A model generated the notes under the pieces. That model ran no database searches and had not been told where the DNA came from. It saw only the letters and a list, made by a program, of their open reading frames with translations. A stretch of DNA of 64,000 bases from an uncultured Polaribacter sp. Lineage in GTDB: Bacteria; Bacteroidota; Bacteroidia; Flavobacteriales; Flavobacteriaceae. The stretch is from assembly GCF_947500975.1 (NCBI RefSeq), contig NZ_CANMUE010000001.1:186001-250000 (forward strand), written 5' to 3'. Made by a program: the position numbers and the translations under genes. Position 1 is the stretch's first letter; each line of letters begins with the position of its first letter. This document shows, piece by piece, positions 41,543 through 50,607 of this stretch.

Positions 41543-43918
41543 ATGTATGATTTTTCAACTCTAAATTCATTTGAATTTGAAAAACTTGCTTGTGATTTAT
41601 TAAATTCGCAGTCTAAAAACTCCAAAAATAGATTTCAAGTTTTTAAAGAGGGAAAGGATAAAGGAATTGATTTATTCTATGAGAGCTCTTATAATGATAA
41701 TATTATTGTACAAGTAAAGCATTACATAAAAACTTCATTTTCTGGTTTAAAATACAATTTAAAAAATGAAGAACTACCTAAAGTCAGATTATTAAATCCA
41801 GAATCTTATTTTGTTGTTACCTCTACAGAATTAAGTCTTAAAGATAAATTAGAAATAAAAGATATTTTTAAACCTTTTATCAAATCTACGGATGATATTT
41901 ATGGTCGAGAAGATTTAAATGCTTTATTAAGAGAAAATAAAGGCATTGAAGATTCACATTATAAATTATGGTTTTCGTCAACAGCAGCTTTAAGAAATAT
42001 TCAAAAATATAAATTTGAAGGAAGAAGAAAACAATTTACAATAAATGTTTTAAAAAAGAAATTAAGATTGTTTGTACCAACATTTTCGTATTTCCATTCG
42101 TTAAACAAACTAAAAGAAAATAAATTTGTTATTATTACAGGTGAACCTGGAGTTGGGAAAACAACAATTTCTGATATGGTTATATATGACTTTATTAGAA
42201 GAGACTATGACATAAATATAATTTATGATTCAATTAGTGAAATTGAGGAATCTATTAATTTTGATAAAAGTAAACAGATTTTTTATTTTGATGATTTTCT
42301 TGGTCATACGCAAGCTGAAATTTCAAAATCAAAAGCTGCTGAAAATTACCTTCTAAAAATCATCAATTTAATTGAAGGAAATGAAAATAAATTTTTAATT
42401 CTTAACACAAGGAAATTTATTTTATCTTCTTTTCTCGAAGAATCTGAAAGATTAAATAAAACTGATATTTTAAGAAAAGAATCAAAAATAGAAGTTAAAG
42501 AATATAGTTATGGTGTTAAGAGAAGAATATTAGATCTCCACATTTTAGAATCTAATTTAGATATAAGCAATCTAAATATATTAAAAAATTATGCTACATA
42601 TATTTGTTTACATCAAAATTTCTCACCAAGAATTATAGAATTCTTTACTTCTAATTTAAATAAAAATTTTAATCCTAATGAATTTGAAAAATTTATTGTT
42701 GAAAACTTAAATAATCCTAAAGAAATTTGGAAACACGCATATTTGAAACAAATTTCGGATTACGATAGATTTTTATTGAACACACTTTATTCTTCAAATG
42801 GAAATATTAAAAAAGATGAACTGGAAGTTCTATATAATTCAAGATTAAATTATGAAGTAAAAAATAATAACTACAAAAAACCAATTGATTCATTTAATAA
42901 ATCATTAAGAATACTAAACGAAGGATTTTTATCTATAAATAATTTTTCAAATTATATAGAAATCTCTTTTATTAACCCTTCTCTTCAAGATTATCTCAAC
43001 TACTTTATTGAAGATAATAGTTCCGAAAAAGAAAGAATTATAAAATCTGCTCATAATATCGAACAATGGCTATGGATTTTTTTTAAATATAATAAGTTTG
43101 AAAAACTTAATCCAAACTATTCCAAATTCTTTTTAGATAATAATAAAGAATATCATAAAAATGAAGAATCAATTTTTCTAAGTGCAATTTTTATTTATTT
43201 TTATATTGATAGTGAAAATCCAATTATATCTAAACTTCTAAAATCTATAACGGATTGGGAATTCATATTTGAAAGAAATAGTTATACTTTTTATCTTTTA
43301 GATCATTTTATGAAAGTTTCAAAAAGTAATGTCAAAATTAATAAAACCATTACTAGTTTAGATAATTCCCTTTTCTTGAATTATATTAACGATTATGAAA
43401 CTCTTTATGATATAATAGACAGAACACAATTGTTAGAAAATCATTATGACTTTTCATTAAAAAAGTATATAAGAGAAAACATCGATAACATTGTTTATAG
43501 AGATTCTATTAAATATTTTTTAAAAAATCTTGAATCTTTATTTAAAGATTTATATGATGAAGAGTTTGAATATTTAATAAGGTTAAAAGAAAAAGAATCT
43601 TTTGAAGATTCAATTTTTCATTTAAAGAAAAATTACATTTTCATTCAAAAAAATATATTTGAAGATTTTTTCTTTAGTTTTTCTTCAATTGAAAATAGAG
43701 ATTGGGATGAAATAATTAAAAATAATATAATTGAAGGTGTCACAGAAATCCCAAAAAAAATTAATGAAGATGAAGTAAATAGAATGTATGAAAATGAATA
43801 TTTTAGTGAAGTTTATGATAATTATGAATATGATTTAGAAAGTTATTACAATGATAAAAAAACAATTATCAAACATAACCCAATAATATTTGATGAACCT
43901 GATGACTTACCTTTTTAA
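41543..43918 (+). CDS. Mrr-type nuclease fused to a STAND-class NTPase (candidate antiphage effector)
   Basis: A 791-residue protein. Residues about 8-110 form an Mrr/PD-(D/E)xK domain: 'LACDLLN', then Asp43 in 'KDKGIDLFYE' and Gln57-Lys59 in 'IIVQVKHY', the usual catalytic set. A P-loop NTPase follows: Walker A 'GEPGVGKTT' (200-208) and Walker B 'IFYFDDFLG' (246-254). The FYFDDFLG form and the N-terminal Mrr domain fit the nSTAND3 group. Residues about 400-740 are helical, without a recognised repeat, as in sensor regions; the end is acidic. Known relatives (Avs-type proteins) are STAND nucleases activated by phage proteins. The gene is visibly richer in A/T than tex and topB on either side, which suggests gain by transfer. 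Confidence 0.72.
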   Translation: MYDFSTLNSFEFEKLACDLLNSQSKNSKNRFQVFKEGKDKGIDLFYESSYNDNIIVQVKHYIKTSFSGLKYNLKNEELPKVRLLNPESYFVVTSTELSLKDKLEIKDIFKPFIKSTDDIYGREDLNALLRENKGIEDSHYKLWFSSTAALRNIQKYKFEGRRKQFTINVLKKKLRLFVPTFSYFHSLNKLKENKFVIITGEPGVGKTTISDMVIYDFIRRDYDINIIYDSISEIEESINFDKSKQIFYFDDFLGHTQAEISKSKAAENYLLKIINLIEGNENKFLILNTRKFILSSFLEESERLNKTDILRKESKIEVKEYSYGVKRRILDLHILESNLDISNLNILKNYATYICLHQNFSPRIIEFFTSNLNKNFNPNEFEKFIVENLNNPKEIWKHAYLKQISDYDRFLLNTLYSSNGNIKKDELEVLYNSRLNYEVKNNNYKKPIDSFNKSLRILNEGFLSINNFSNYIEISFINPSLQDYLNYFIEDNSSEKERIIKSAHNIEQWLWIFFKYNKFEKLNPNYSKFFLDNNKEYHKNEESIFLSAIFIYFYIDSENPIISKLLKSITDWEFIFERNSYTFYLLDHFMKVSKSNVKINKTITSLDNSLFLNYINDYETLYDIIDRTQLLENHYDFSLKKYIRENIDNIVYRDSIKYFLKNLESLFKDLYDEEFEYLIRLKEKESFEDSIFHLKKNYIFIQKNIFEDFFFSFSSIENRDWDEIIKNNIIEGVTEIPKKINEDEVNRMYENEYFSEVYDNYEYDLESYYNDKKTIIKHNPIIFDEPDDLPF

Positions 43919-43977
43919 TAAATTTGGCTAAAATCTTCTCAATTATTTCCTTATTTTCGACTTCACAAAAATAATCA

Positions 43978-46395
43978 ATGAAAGTCTGTATTGCCGAGAA
44001 ACCAAGTGTAGCAAGAGAAATTGCTAATATTCTAGGAGCCAAAACAAAACGTGATGGTTTCTATGAAGGAAATGGCTATGCAGTAACCTATACTTTTGGG
44101 CATTTATGCACACTTTTAGAACCTAAAGATTACAAACCGCATTGGAAAAGTTGGGATTTGAACAATTTACCAATGCTGCCAGAACGTTTTGATACAAAAG
44201 TTACTGGAGATTCTGGAATTAAAAAACAGTTTAATATTGTAAAATCTTTATTCGAAAAAGCAGATGTTGTTATCAATTGTGGGGATGCAGGAACTGAAGG
44301 AGAATTGATTCAAAGATGGGTCATAAATCAATGTAATTATAAAGGAAAAGTACTACGTTTATGGATTTCTTCTTTAACAGAAGAAGCCATAAAAGAAGGA
44401 TTCAATAATTTAGAATCTTCAGAAAAATATGACAACTTGTATTATGCAGGTTATTCTAGAGCTATCGGAGATTGGTTATTAGGTTTAAATGCAACACGTT
44501 TATACACCATAAAATTTGGAGGTTACAAACAAGTTTTATCGGTTGGTAGAGTACAAACTCCTACCCTAGCTATGTTGGTAAATCGTTATTTTGAAATCAA
44601 AAATTTTAAACCAGAACCTTATTGGGAACTACAAACAACCTATAGAAATACACTTTTTAATTACGAAGATGGACGTTTTACCAAACAAGAAGATGGACAA
44701 GTTTTAGCTAATAAAGTTGCAGAAGCTGATTTTGAAATTGTTTCTGTTACCAAAAAGAAAGGAAAAGAATACGCACCAAAACTATTTGATTTAACAGGAT
44801 TACAGGTGTATTGCAATAATAAATTCGGATTTTCAGCGGATGAAACCTTAAAAATGGTTCAGAAATTATATGAAATGAAAGTAGTTACCTACCCAAGAGT
44901 TGATACTACTTTTTTACCAAATGATGTATATCCTAAAATACATGGAATATTATCGAAACTAACAAATTATTCTGAGCTAACGCAACCACTTTTAGGACAA
45001 AAAATAAAGAAAACAAAACGTGTTTTTGATGATAAAAAAGTAACCGATCACCATGCAATAATTCCAACAGGAATTCAAGGTAACCTACAATACAATCAAC
45101 AGCAAGTTTATGATATTATTACCAAAAGATTTATTGGGGTTTTTTATCCAGATTCTGATGTTTCAAATACTTCTGTAATTGGTAAAGCTGCAGACGTTCC
45201 ATTTAAAACTACTGGAAAAGAAATCATTAATAAAGGCTGGAGAGTTGTTTTTGAGGATAAAAATGTCATTGCGAATGAAATGAAGCAATCTGAAAATGAT
45301 AAAGAGATTACTTCGTCGAAAACTCCTCGTAATGACAAGGATGTTTTACCCTCTTTTGTAAAAGGAGAAAAAGGAAAACATGAACCTTCCTTTTTAGAAA
45401 AAGAAACAAAACCACCTAGAAATTTTACAGAAGCTAGTTTATTAAGAGCAATGGAAACTGCTGGAAAACAAGTAGATGATGATGAAATGCGAGAACTAAT
45501 GAAAGAAAACGGCATTGGAAGACCATCAACCAGAGCAAGTATTATTGAAACTTTATTTAGAAGAAAATATATTGAACGTAAAAAGAAATTAGTTTTACCA
45601 ACACAAACAGGAATCGATTTAATTAATATTATTGATAATGAATTATTAAAATCTGCAGAACTTACAGGACGTTGGGAAAAACGTTTAAAAGAAATTGAAC
45701 GTGGAGAATTTAATGCAGGAACTTTCATCAACAATATGAAAAAAATGGTTGATGAATTGGTGTATGAAGTGCGGTCCAACAAAACTAAAAAAAGAATTTC
45801 TTCAAACGCTATTACTAACGAAGTGAAGCAATCCGTCAATTCAAAATCTAAAACAAAATCTAAAAAACAAGTACTTGGTAAAACCTGTCCAAAATGTAAA
45901 AAAGGAAAACTTCTAAAAGGTTCTTCTGCTTTTGGATGTTCTGAATATAAAAATAATTGCGATTTAAAAATTCCGTTTGAAATTTATGGTAAAAAGGTTT
46001 CTGAAAATCAGATTATAAGGTTGATTGATAAAGGCTGTACAACCAATTTAAAAGGTTTTAAAAGTGATATTGGTTCTGTAGAAGGTTTAATTAGGTTTGA
46101 TGACAATTTTAATTTAAAACTAGAACCAAAAAAACAAGCTATCATTGCGAACAAAATAAAGCAATCTACTAGTAATAATGAGATTACTTCGTCGAATACT
46201 CCTCGTAATGACAGCGATAAAATTACTTGCCCAAAATGTAAAAAAGGAACTATTTTAAAAGGTAAAACAGCTTATGGCTGTTCTGCTTATAAAACTGGCT
46301 GCAATTTTGTTTTTACGTTTGAGAACATCAAAAAAATGGCTAACGGAAAACCTTTGACAAAAGAACTGGTTTTAGAAATTATGAATAGTCAATAA
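43978..46395 (+). CDS. topB: DNA topoisomerase III with in-frame palindromic repeat insertions
   Basis: An 805-residue type-IA topoisomerase. The TOPRIM domain is at 1-140 ('IAEKPSVAREIA', 'CGDAGTEGE'), and the catalytic Tyr is in 'VVTYPRVDTTF' (about 305). The late core 'RNFTEASLLRAMETAGKQVD' is followed by two Cys4 zinc ribbons near 637 and 750 ('CPKCKKG'). Three stretches do not belong to the family: residues about 430-453, 611-622 and 722-745. They are translations of a dispersed palindromic DNA repeat and read '(I)ANxxKQS...EITSSxTPRND'. All sit in linkers outside the catalytic core, so the enzyme is probably functional. Confidence 0.93.
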   Translation: MKVCIAEKPSVAREIANILGAKTKRDGFYEGNGYAVTYTFGHLCTLLEPKDYKPHWKSWDLNNLPMLPERFDTKVTGDSGIKKQFNIVKSLFEKADVVINCGDAGTEGELIQRWVINQCNYKGKVLRLWISSLTEEAIKEGFNNLESSEKYDNLYYAGYSRAIGDWLLGLNATRLYTIKFGGYKQVLSVGRVQTPTLAMLVNRYFEIKNFKPEPYWELQTTYRNTLFNYEDGRFTKQEDGQVLANKVAEADFEIVSVTKKKGKEYAPKLFDLTGLQVYCNNKFGFSADETLKMVQKLYEMKVVTYPRVDTTFLPNDVYPKIHGILSKLTNYSELTQPLLGQKIKKTKRVFDDKKVTDHHAIIPTGIQGNLQYNQQQVYDIITKRFIGVFYPDSDVSNTSVIGKAADVPFKTTGKEIINKGWRVVFEDKNVIANEMKQSENDKEITSSKTPRNDKDVLPSFVKGEKGKHEPSFLEKETKPPRNFTEASLLRAMETAGKQVDDDEMRELMKENGIGRPSTRASIIETLFRRKYIERKKKLVLPTQTGIDLINIIDNELLKSAELTGRWEKRLKEIERGEFNAGTFINNMKKMVDELVYEVRSNKTKKRISSNAITNEVKQSVNSKSKTKSKKQVLGKTCPKCKKGKLLKGSSAFGCSEYKNNCDLKIPFEIYGKKVSENQIIRLIDKGCTTNLKGFKSDIGSVEGLIRFDDNFNLKLEPKKQAIIANKIKQSTSNNEITSSNTPRNDSDKITCPKCKKGTILKGKTAYGCSAYKTGCNFVFTFENIKKMANGKPLTKELVLEIMNSQ
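45265..45336 (+). repeat. Palindromic dispersed repeat inside topB, copy 1
   Basis: The left arm starts GTCATTGCGAATGAAATGAA and ends GCAATCT; the right arm runs from AGATTACTTCGTCG to CTCCTCGTAATGAC. The arms are imperfect reverse complements. The 72 bp are a multiple of three and have no stop in the topB frame. Confidence 0.85.
45808..45841 (+). repeat. Half copy (left arm) of the same repeat inside topB
   Basis: GCTATTACTAACGAAGTGAA followed by GCAATCCGTCAAT matches only the left arm of the element, in the linker before the first zinc ribbon of topB. Confidence 0.65.
46141..46212 (+). repeat. Palindromic dispersed repeat inside topB, copy 2
   Basis: The left arm starts ATCATTGCGAACAAAATAAA and ends GCAATCT; the right arm goes from AGATTACTTCGTCG to CTCCTCGTAATGAC. 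It is 72 bp, open in the topB frame, and lies between the two zinc ribbons. Confidence 0.85.
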
Positions 46396-46459
46396 AACGT
46401 GTTTGTTTGATTATACATGGTTTAAGTACTAAAATCAGCAATTAATTTGGCCGTAATTT

Positions 46460-47248
46460 TTATTCTGTCCATAAGTTTCCAATTGAATATGTTTTTGCTT
46501 TTCCACTTATAATTACTCTATCTTTTTTGTTTTGGCAATGCAGTTTACCAATTCTATCTGAAATTTGTACTGCATCTAATTCATTTTTTTTAAGTCTTGA
46601 TGACCAAAAAGGAATTAATGAACAATGTGCTGAACCAGTAACAGGATCTTCTAATATTGATGCTTGTGGTGTAAAAAATCTCGACACAAAATCACAATTC
46701 TCACCTTTAGATGTAACAATTACTCCGCCAGGATCAAGATTTATTTTGTCAAATATTTGTTTATCAACTTTAATTTTTTCGATTTCCTGTTCTGTATCAT
46801 ACACCAATAAATAATCTCTTGATTTATAAACTTCTCTCGGTTGTATATTTAAAGATTTTTTAATCGTTTCTGGTAGTTCTGAAGTAATAGGCATTCGTGA
46901 TGGAAAGTCCAAATAGTATAAATCATTTTCCATTAAAACAATCAAATCACCACTTAAAGTTTCAAATATAAGTTTATCTTTAGGGTAATTTAAAATTGAC
47001 TTCAAGCAATGAGCTGTTGCAAGTGTTGCATGACCGCACAAGTCCATTTCAATTTCTGATGTAAACCATCGTAAATGTATTTTGTCTCCTTTATCTACAA
47101 AAAATGCAGTTTCAGCAACCGCATTTTCTTTTGTAATTTTTAACAATAAATCATCAGGTAACCAGTATTTTAAAGGAACAACACATGCTGGATTGCCACC
47201 AAACATTTTATCTGTAAAAGCATCTATTTGATATAGTTCAAGTTTCAT
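46460..47248 (-). CDS. PhzF-family isomerase/epimerase
   Basis: A 262-residue protein of the PhzF/diaminopimelate epimerase-like fold. The N-terminal 'YQIDAFTDKMFGGNPACVV' is diagnostic, the general acid/base Glu lies in 'NAVAETAFFV' (about 46), and 'EMDLCGHATLATAHCL' and 'DPVTGSAHCSL' form the two symmetric half-sites. Most such proteins in non-phenazine bacteria have unknown substrates; there are no phenazine genes here. Monocistronic, convergent with topB. Confidence 0.9.
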   Translation of the reverse strand: MKLELYQIDAFTDKMFGGNPACVVPLKYWLPDDLLLKITKENAVAETAFFVDKGDKIHLRWFTSEIEMDLCGHATLATAHCLKSILNYPKDKLIFETLSGDLIVLMENDLYYLDFPSRMPITSELPETIKKSLNIQPREVYKSRDYLLVYDTEQEIEKIKVDKQIFDKINLDPGGVIVTSKGENCDFVSRFFTPQASILEDPVTGSAHCSLIPFWSSRLKKNELDAVQISDRIGKLHCQNKKDRVIISGKAKTYSIGNLWTE

Positions 47249-47278
47249 TTGTGTTCATTTTTTTTATAGTTTTTAAAA

Positions 47279-47356
47279 TGGTTTTTGCGAGGAACGAAGC
47301 AATCTATTTCAAACTATTAGATTACCACAGTTTACAAAAAAGTAAACTTGCATTGA
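47279..47356. repeat. Intergenic copy of the dispersed palindromic repeat
   Basis: GTTTTTGCGAGGAACGAAGC then AATCT, followed by AGATTACCACAG and a TTTAC...GTAAA mini-hairpin, and ending TTGCATTGAC. It shares the left arm with the topB copies but has the other right-arm form. It lies between the PhzF and VF530 genes. Confidence 0.75.
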
Positions 47357-47381
47357 CAAGTAAAATGATATCATAAAAAAA

Positions 47382-47603
47382 TTAATCTAACATATTTTTC
47401 TCATAAAATCGTTCTACTTTTTCTCTAGCCCAAGGTGTAGTTCTTAAAAATTTTAAACTCGATTTATAAGTGGGTTTATTTCTAAATGCATTAATATTTA
47501 AAATATCTCCCAATTCTTCCCAACCATATTCTAAAAATAATTCTTCTAAAATTGTTGCCAACTTTATGCCATGCATTGGGTTATTTTTTTGTGTTCCGCT
47601 CAT
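47382..47603 (-). CDS. VF530-family (DUF2132) small DNA-binding-like protein
   Basis: A 73-residue protein with the family block '[20 protein letters not shown]', then '[20 protein letters not shown]' and '[13 protein letters not shown]', which together fill nearly the whole length. The family is known from structural genomics as a small helical fold proposed to bind DNA; its role is not settled. The ATG is adjacent to the stop of the aminopeptidase P gene, which lies upstream on the same strand, so the pair is translationally coupled. Confidence 0.88.
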   Translation of the reverse strand: MSGTQKNNPMHGIKLATILEELFLEYGWEELGDILNINAFRNKPTYKSSLKFLRTTPWAREKVERFYEKNMLD

Positions 47604-49229
47604 TTAATCGTCTAAATTTGGTAAAACAAAATCATCTAAAACAGATTTTTTTGCCATCATTTTTTCAATATCAGCTGTAGTTCTTGGAGCTTCAGCAGAT
47701 AAATTAATTGGTGTTGTTTTAGTAACAAGAATACAATCTTCAATTCTAATACCAATTCCCCAATATTTTTTATCACATGGACTTCCATCTGGAATATAAA
47801 TACCAGGCTCCATTGTTACAATCATATTTTCTTCGAAATTTCCATAATTTCCTGGATCATGCACATCTAAACCAATGTGGTGTGAAGTTCCATGAGGAAA
47901 ATAATTATGCCTAGCATCAATAGATTTTATAATACCTAGATTAAATAAACCTTTATTAATAATAGCTCTGGCTGCTTGATTTGGTGCACTCATTTTTTCA
48001 CCAACTTTATATAATGCGATTCCAGCTTCTTGAGCTTCATAAACCAAATCGTAAATCTCTTTTTGTTCTTTTGTAAACTTACCATTTGCAGGAATTGTAC
48101 GAGTTACATCAGCAGTAAAACCTCTATACTCAGCACCTAAATCCATCAAAACCATATCATTATCAACTCTAGTTCTGTTATTTTCTATATAATGTAAAAT
48201 ACAACCATTGTTACCTGCACCAACAATTGAAGGATACCCTTCATATTCTGCACCATATTTTTTATATACAAATTCATGAATTCCTTGCAATTCAGTTTCT
48301 GACATGTGAGGCTTCATTGCTTTCATTACTTCTATTTGACCAATGGCAGAAATTCTTACAGCTTTTGTTAACAATTTAACTTCTTCAGCGGTTTTAATTT
48401 CTCGCATATCTGTTAAACTAGATGATAAAAACTGAACATCAATATTAGTCTTTGGTTGTAAAGCAAGGGTAATTTTTTGTTGAAATTCTTTTTTTATATC
48501 ATCATTTGCAGCAGATTTATAACCATTAATCAAAGCGTCTTCTTTTAGATCTGGAAAACGAGGCGATAATCTATCAATAATACTAATTACGTTTGCGCTA
48601 CTTTCAATTGGAGTTTCTGCAATATTATTATATATGTATTCCTTGGCTCTTGATAAATAAAGGCTTGGATCATAACCCGCATTTGTTTTAAATGCTTTTA
48701 CTAAATCAAAAACATCTGCAGAGTCACTTAAATCTCTATAATCATCTTTAAATTTTTCAATAAAAACTTTATCAAACTTTTTAAAATTAATGTTTACTTC
48801 TAAAAATTCATCAGCATTCATTGCCTTTTCAAAGCCTAATTCTGTTTTTGCCCCTTCAACACCTAAACGGATTCCTGTCCATTGTTCTGCAGCAGGATCT
48901 TTTTTTTGAACATATAAAATTTCATTATAAGTATTTCCATCAGCATCAGTTTGATCTTCAGAAAATAATACTAAAACTCCATTTGGCTCTCTATAACCTG
49001 TTAAATAATAAAAATTTGGATCTTGATGAAAAACATAATCTACATCATTTGCTCTATTTCTAAGCGGATTTGAAAACACAACAGACACTGAATTTTTTGG
49101 CATTTTAGAACGTAAAACACTACGTCTTTCTTTATGAAACTCTTTAGGTAAAAAGTCTGTTGGTGCTTGAGAAAATGAATTGAAAGAAATTGTAAAGATT
49201 ACAATAAATAATAATTTAAAAAATTTCAT
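47604..49229 (-). CDS. Secreted Xaa-Pro aminopeptidase (aminopeptidase P, M24B)
   Basis: A 541-residue exported metallopeptidase that removes an N-terminal residue before proline. The signal peptide covers about 1-21 ('FIVIFTISFNSFSQ'). The N-terminal domain (about 25-240) has the 'VDYVFHQDPNFYYLTGY' segment. The pita-bread catalytic domain carries the five metal ligands: two Asp in 'MDLGAEYRGFTADVTRTIP', His in 'HGTSHHIGLDVHD', Glu in 'TMEPGIYI' and Glu in 'GIRIEDCIL'. All are present, so it should be active in the periplasm or outside. Confidence 0.93.
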   Translation of the reverse strand: MKFFKLLFIVIFTISFNSFSQAPTDFLPKEFHKERRSVLRSKMPKNSVSVVFSNPLRNRANDVDYVFHQDPNFYYLTGYREPNGVLVLFSEDQTDADGNTYNEILYVQKKDPAAEQWTGIRLGVEGAKTELGFEKAMNADEFLEVNINFKKFDKVFIEKFKDDYRDLSDSADVFDLVKAFKTNAGYDPSLYLSRAKEYIYNNIAETPIESSANVISIIDRLSPRFPDLKEDALINGYKSAANDDIKKEFQQKITLALQPKTNIDVQFLSSSLTDMREIKTAEEVKLLTKAVRISAIGQIEVMKAMKPHMSETELQGIHEFVYKKYGAEYEGYPSIVGAGNNGCILHYIENNRTRVDNDMVLMDLGAEYRGFTADVTRTIPANGKFTKEQKEIYDLVYEAQEAGIALYKVGEKMSAPNQAARAIINKGLFNLGIIKSIDARHNYFPHGTSHHIGLDVHDPGNYGNFEENMIVTMEPGIYIPDGSPCDKKYWGIGIRIEDCILVTKTTPINLSAEAPRTTADIEKMMAKKSVLDDFVLPNLDD

Positions 49230-49360
49230 GATTTAGCTTTATAAATTGTTTCATCAAATATAATATTATTTCTTTTTTGATTCATAATATTTATAGGAAT
49301 TAAGTAATTGTTTATTGCGAATTTTTCAATAATTTAGCACTAAATTAAAGAAATCTATAA

Positions 49361-50446
49361 ATGAAAAACATAGCATTACATAAAATTCATGAAGCTCTTG
49401 GAGCAAAGATGGTTGGTTTTGCAGGTTATAATATGCCTGTACAATACGAAGGTGTAACAGCAGAACACCTTACTGTTAGAGAATCTGTTGGCGTTTTTGA
49501 CGTAAGTCATATGGGAGAATTTTTGGTTGATGGAGAAAACGCTTTAGCATTGATACAAAAAGTTACTTCTAATGACGCTTCAAAACTTGCAATTGGAGAT
49601 GCACAATACAGTTGCTTTCCTAATGAAGATAACGGAATTGTAGATGATTTAATATGCTACAGAATTAAAGAAAACACTTATTTACTAGTAGTAAATGCTT
49701 CTAATATTGAAAAAGATTGGAATTGGATTACTAAATATAATGAAGAGTTTGGTGCAAATTTAAAAGACATCTCTGAAGATTATTCTTTGCTAGCAATTCA
49801 AGGACCAAAAGCTGTTGAAGCTATGCAGTCTTTATCTTCTTTAGATTTAGCAGATATTCCTTTTTACAAATTCAAAGTTGGTGATTTTGCTGGTATTGAA
49901 CATGTAATTATTTCTGCAACTGGTTATACTGGATCTGGAGGATTTGAAATTTATTGTAAAAACACAGAAGTTGAACAAATTTGGAATAAAGTATTTGAAG
50001 CTGGAGCAGATTATGGCATTAAACCAATTGGTTTGGCGGCAAGAGATACTTTACGTTTAGAAATGGGGTATTGTTTATATGGTAATGATATTGATGATAC
50101 AACTTCACCAATTGAAGCAGGTTTAAGTTGGATTACAAAATTTACCAAAGACTTTGTAAATGCTGATGCTTTAGCAAAGCAAAAAGAACAAAAACCAGAA
50201 AGAAAATTGATTGCTTTTGAGTTGGATGAAAGAGGTATTCCTAGACAAGGCTATGATATTGTTGATGGTAATGGAAATATTATTGGTAACGTAACATCAG
50301 GAACTATGAGCCCTTGTTTAAGCAAAGGAATAGGAATGGGATATGTACCAACAATTTTTGCGAAATCTGGTACTCAAATTCATATTCAAGTTCGTAAAAA
50401 AGCAATACCAGCAACTATAGTAAAATTACCTTTTTATAAAGGGTAA
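49361..50446 (+). CDS. gcvT: Glycine cleavage system T protein (aminomethyltransferase)
   Basis: A 361-residue folate enzyme that takes the methylene group from the H-protein-bound glycine residue to tetrahydrofolate. Typical segments: '[16 protein letters not shown]' (about 17-32), '[10 protein letters not shown]' (about 45-54), 'VTSNDASKL', the folate-binding '[13 protein letters not shown]' (about 188-200) and '[20 protein letters not shown]' (about 226-245), with the catalytic Asp in the SHMGEF region context. Full length. The other gcv genes are not in the window, and no glycine riboswitch is seen in front of it. Confidence 0.95.
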   Translation: MKNIALHKIHEALGAKMVGFAGYNMPVQYEGVTAEHLTVRESVGVFDVSHMGEFLVDGENALALIQKVTSNDASKLAIGDAQYSCFPNEDNGIVDDLICYRIKENTYLLVVNASNIEKDWNWITKYNEEFGANLKDISEDYSLLAIQGPKAVEAMQSLSSLDLADIPFYKFKVGDFAGIEHVIISATGYTGSGGFEIYCKNTEVEQIWNKVFEAGADYGIKPIGLAARDTLRLEMGYCLYGNDIDDTTSPIEAGLSWITKFTKDFVNADALAKQKEQKPERKLIAFELDERGIPRQGYDIVDGNGNIIGNVTSGTMSPCLSKGIGMGYVPTIFAKSGTQIHIQVRKKAIPATIVKLPFYKG

Positions 50447-50470
50447 TTTTTAAAAATATTTTTTTTTATA

Positions 50471-50498
50471 AACCTCACTTTTTGTGAGGTTTTTTTTT
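50471..50498 (+). terminator. Terminator of gcvT
   Basis: AACCTCAC (50471-50478) pairs with GTGAGGTT (50484-50491) around a T5 loop, followed by more T. Confidence 0.9.
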
Positions 50499-50607
50499 GA
50501 TTTAGTTTTTGAGCATTATCATCTTGAGTTTTTAAATTTAAAAATATAACTTCGCTTTTTGTGCTGAAATTAATTCAGCAACCACTTTTTAAATCGTAAA
50601 AAAATCA

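Noticed and set aside
45345..45420. Segment of topB with 'LPSFVKGEKGKHEPSF' considered as another inserted repeat
   Set aside because: This block is found in ordinary TopB proteins of Bacteroidetes just before the 'TEASLLRAMETAGK' core, so it is native.
45144..45839. 231-codon minus-strand frame inside topB
   Set aside because: It is a shadow of the topB frame; its sequence has no family and topB motifs are clear on the other strand.
49230..49360. Leader of gcvT examined for a glycine riboswitch
   Set aside because: The conserved glycine-aptamer core is absent and the leader is short and A/T-rich.
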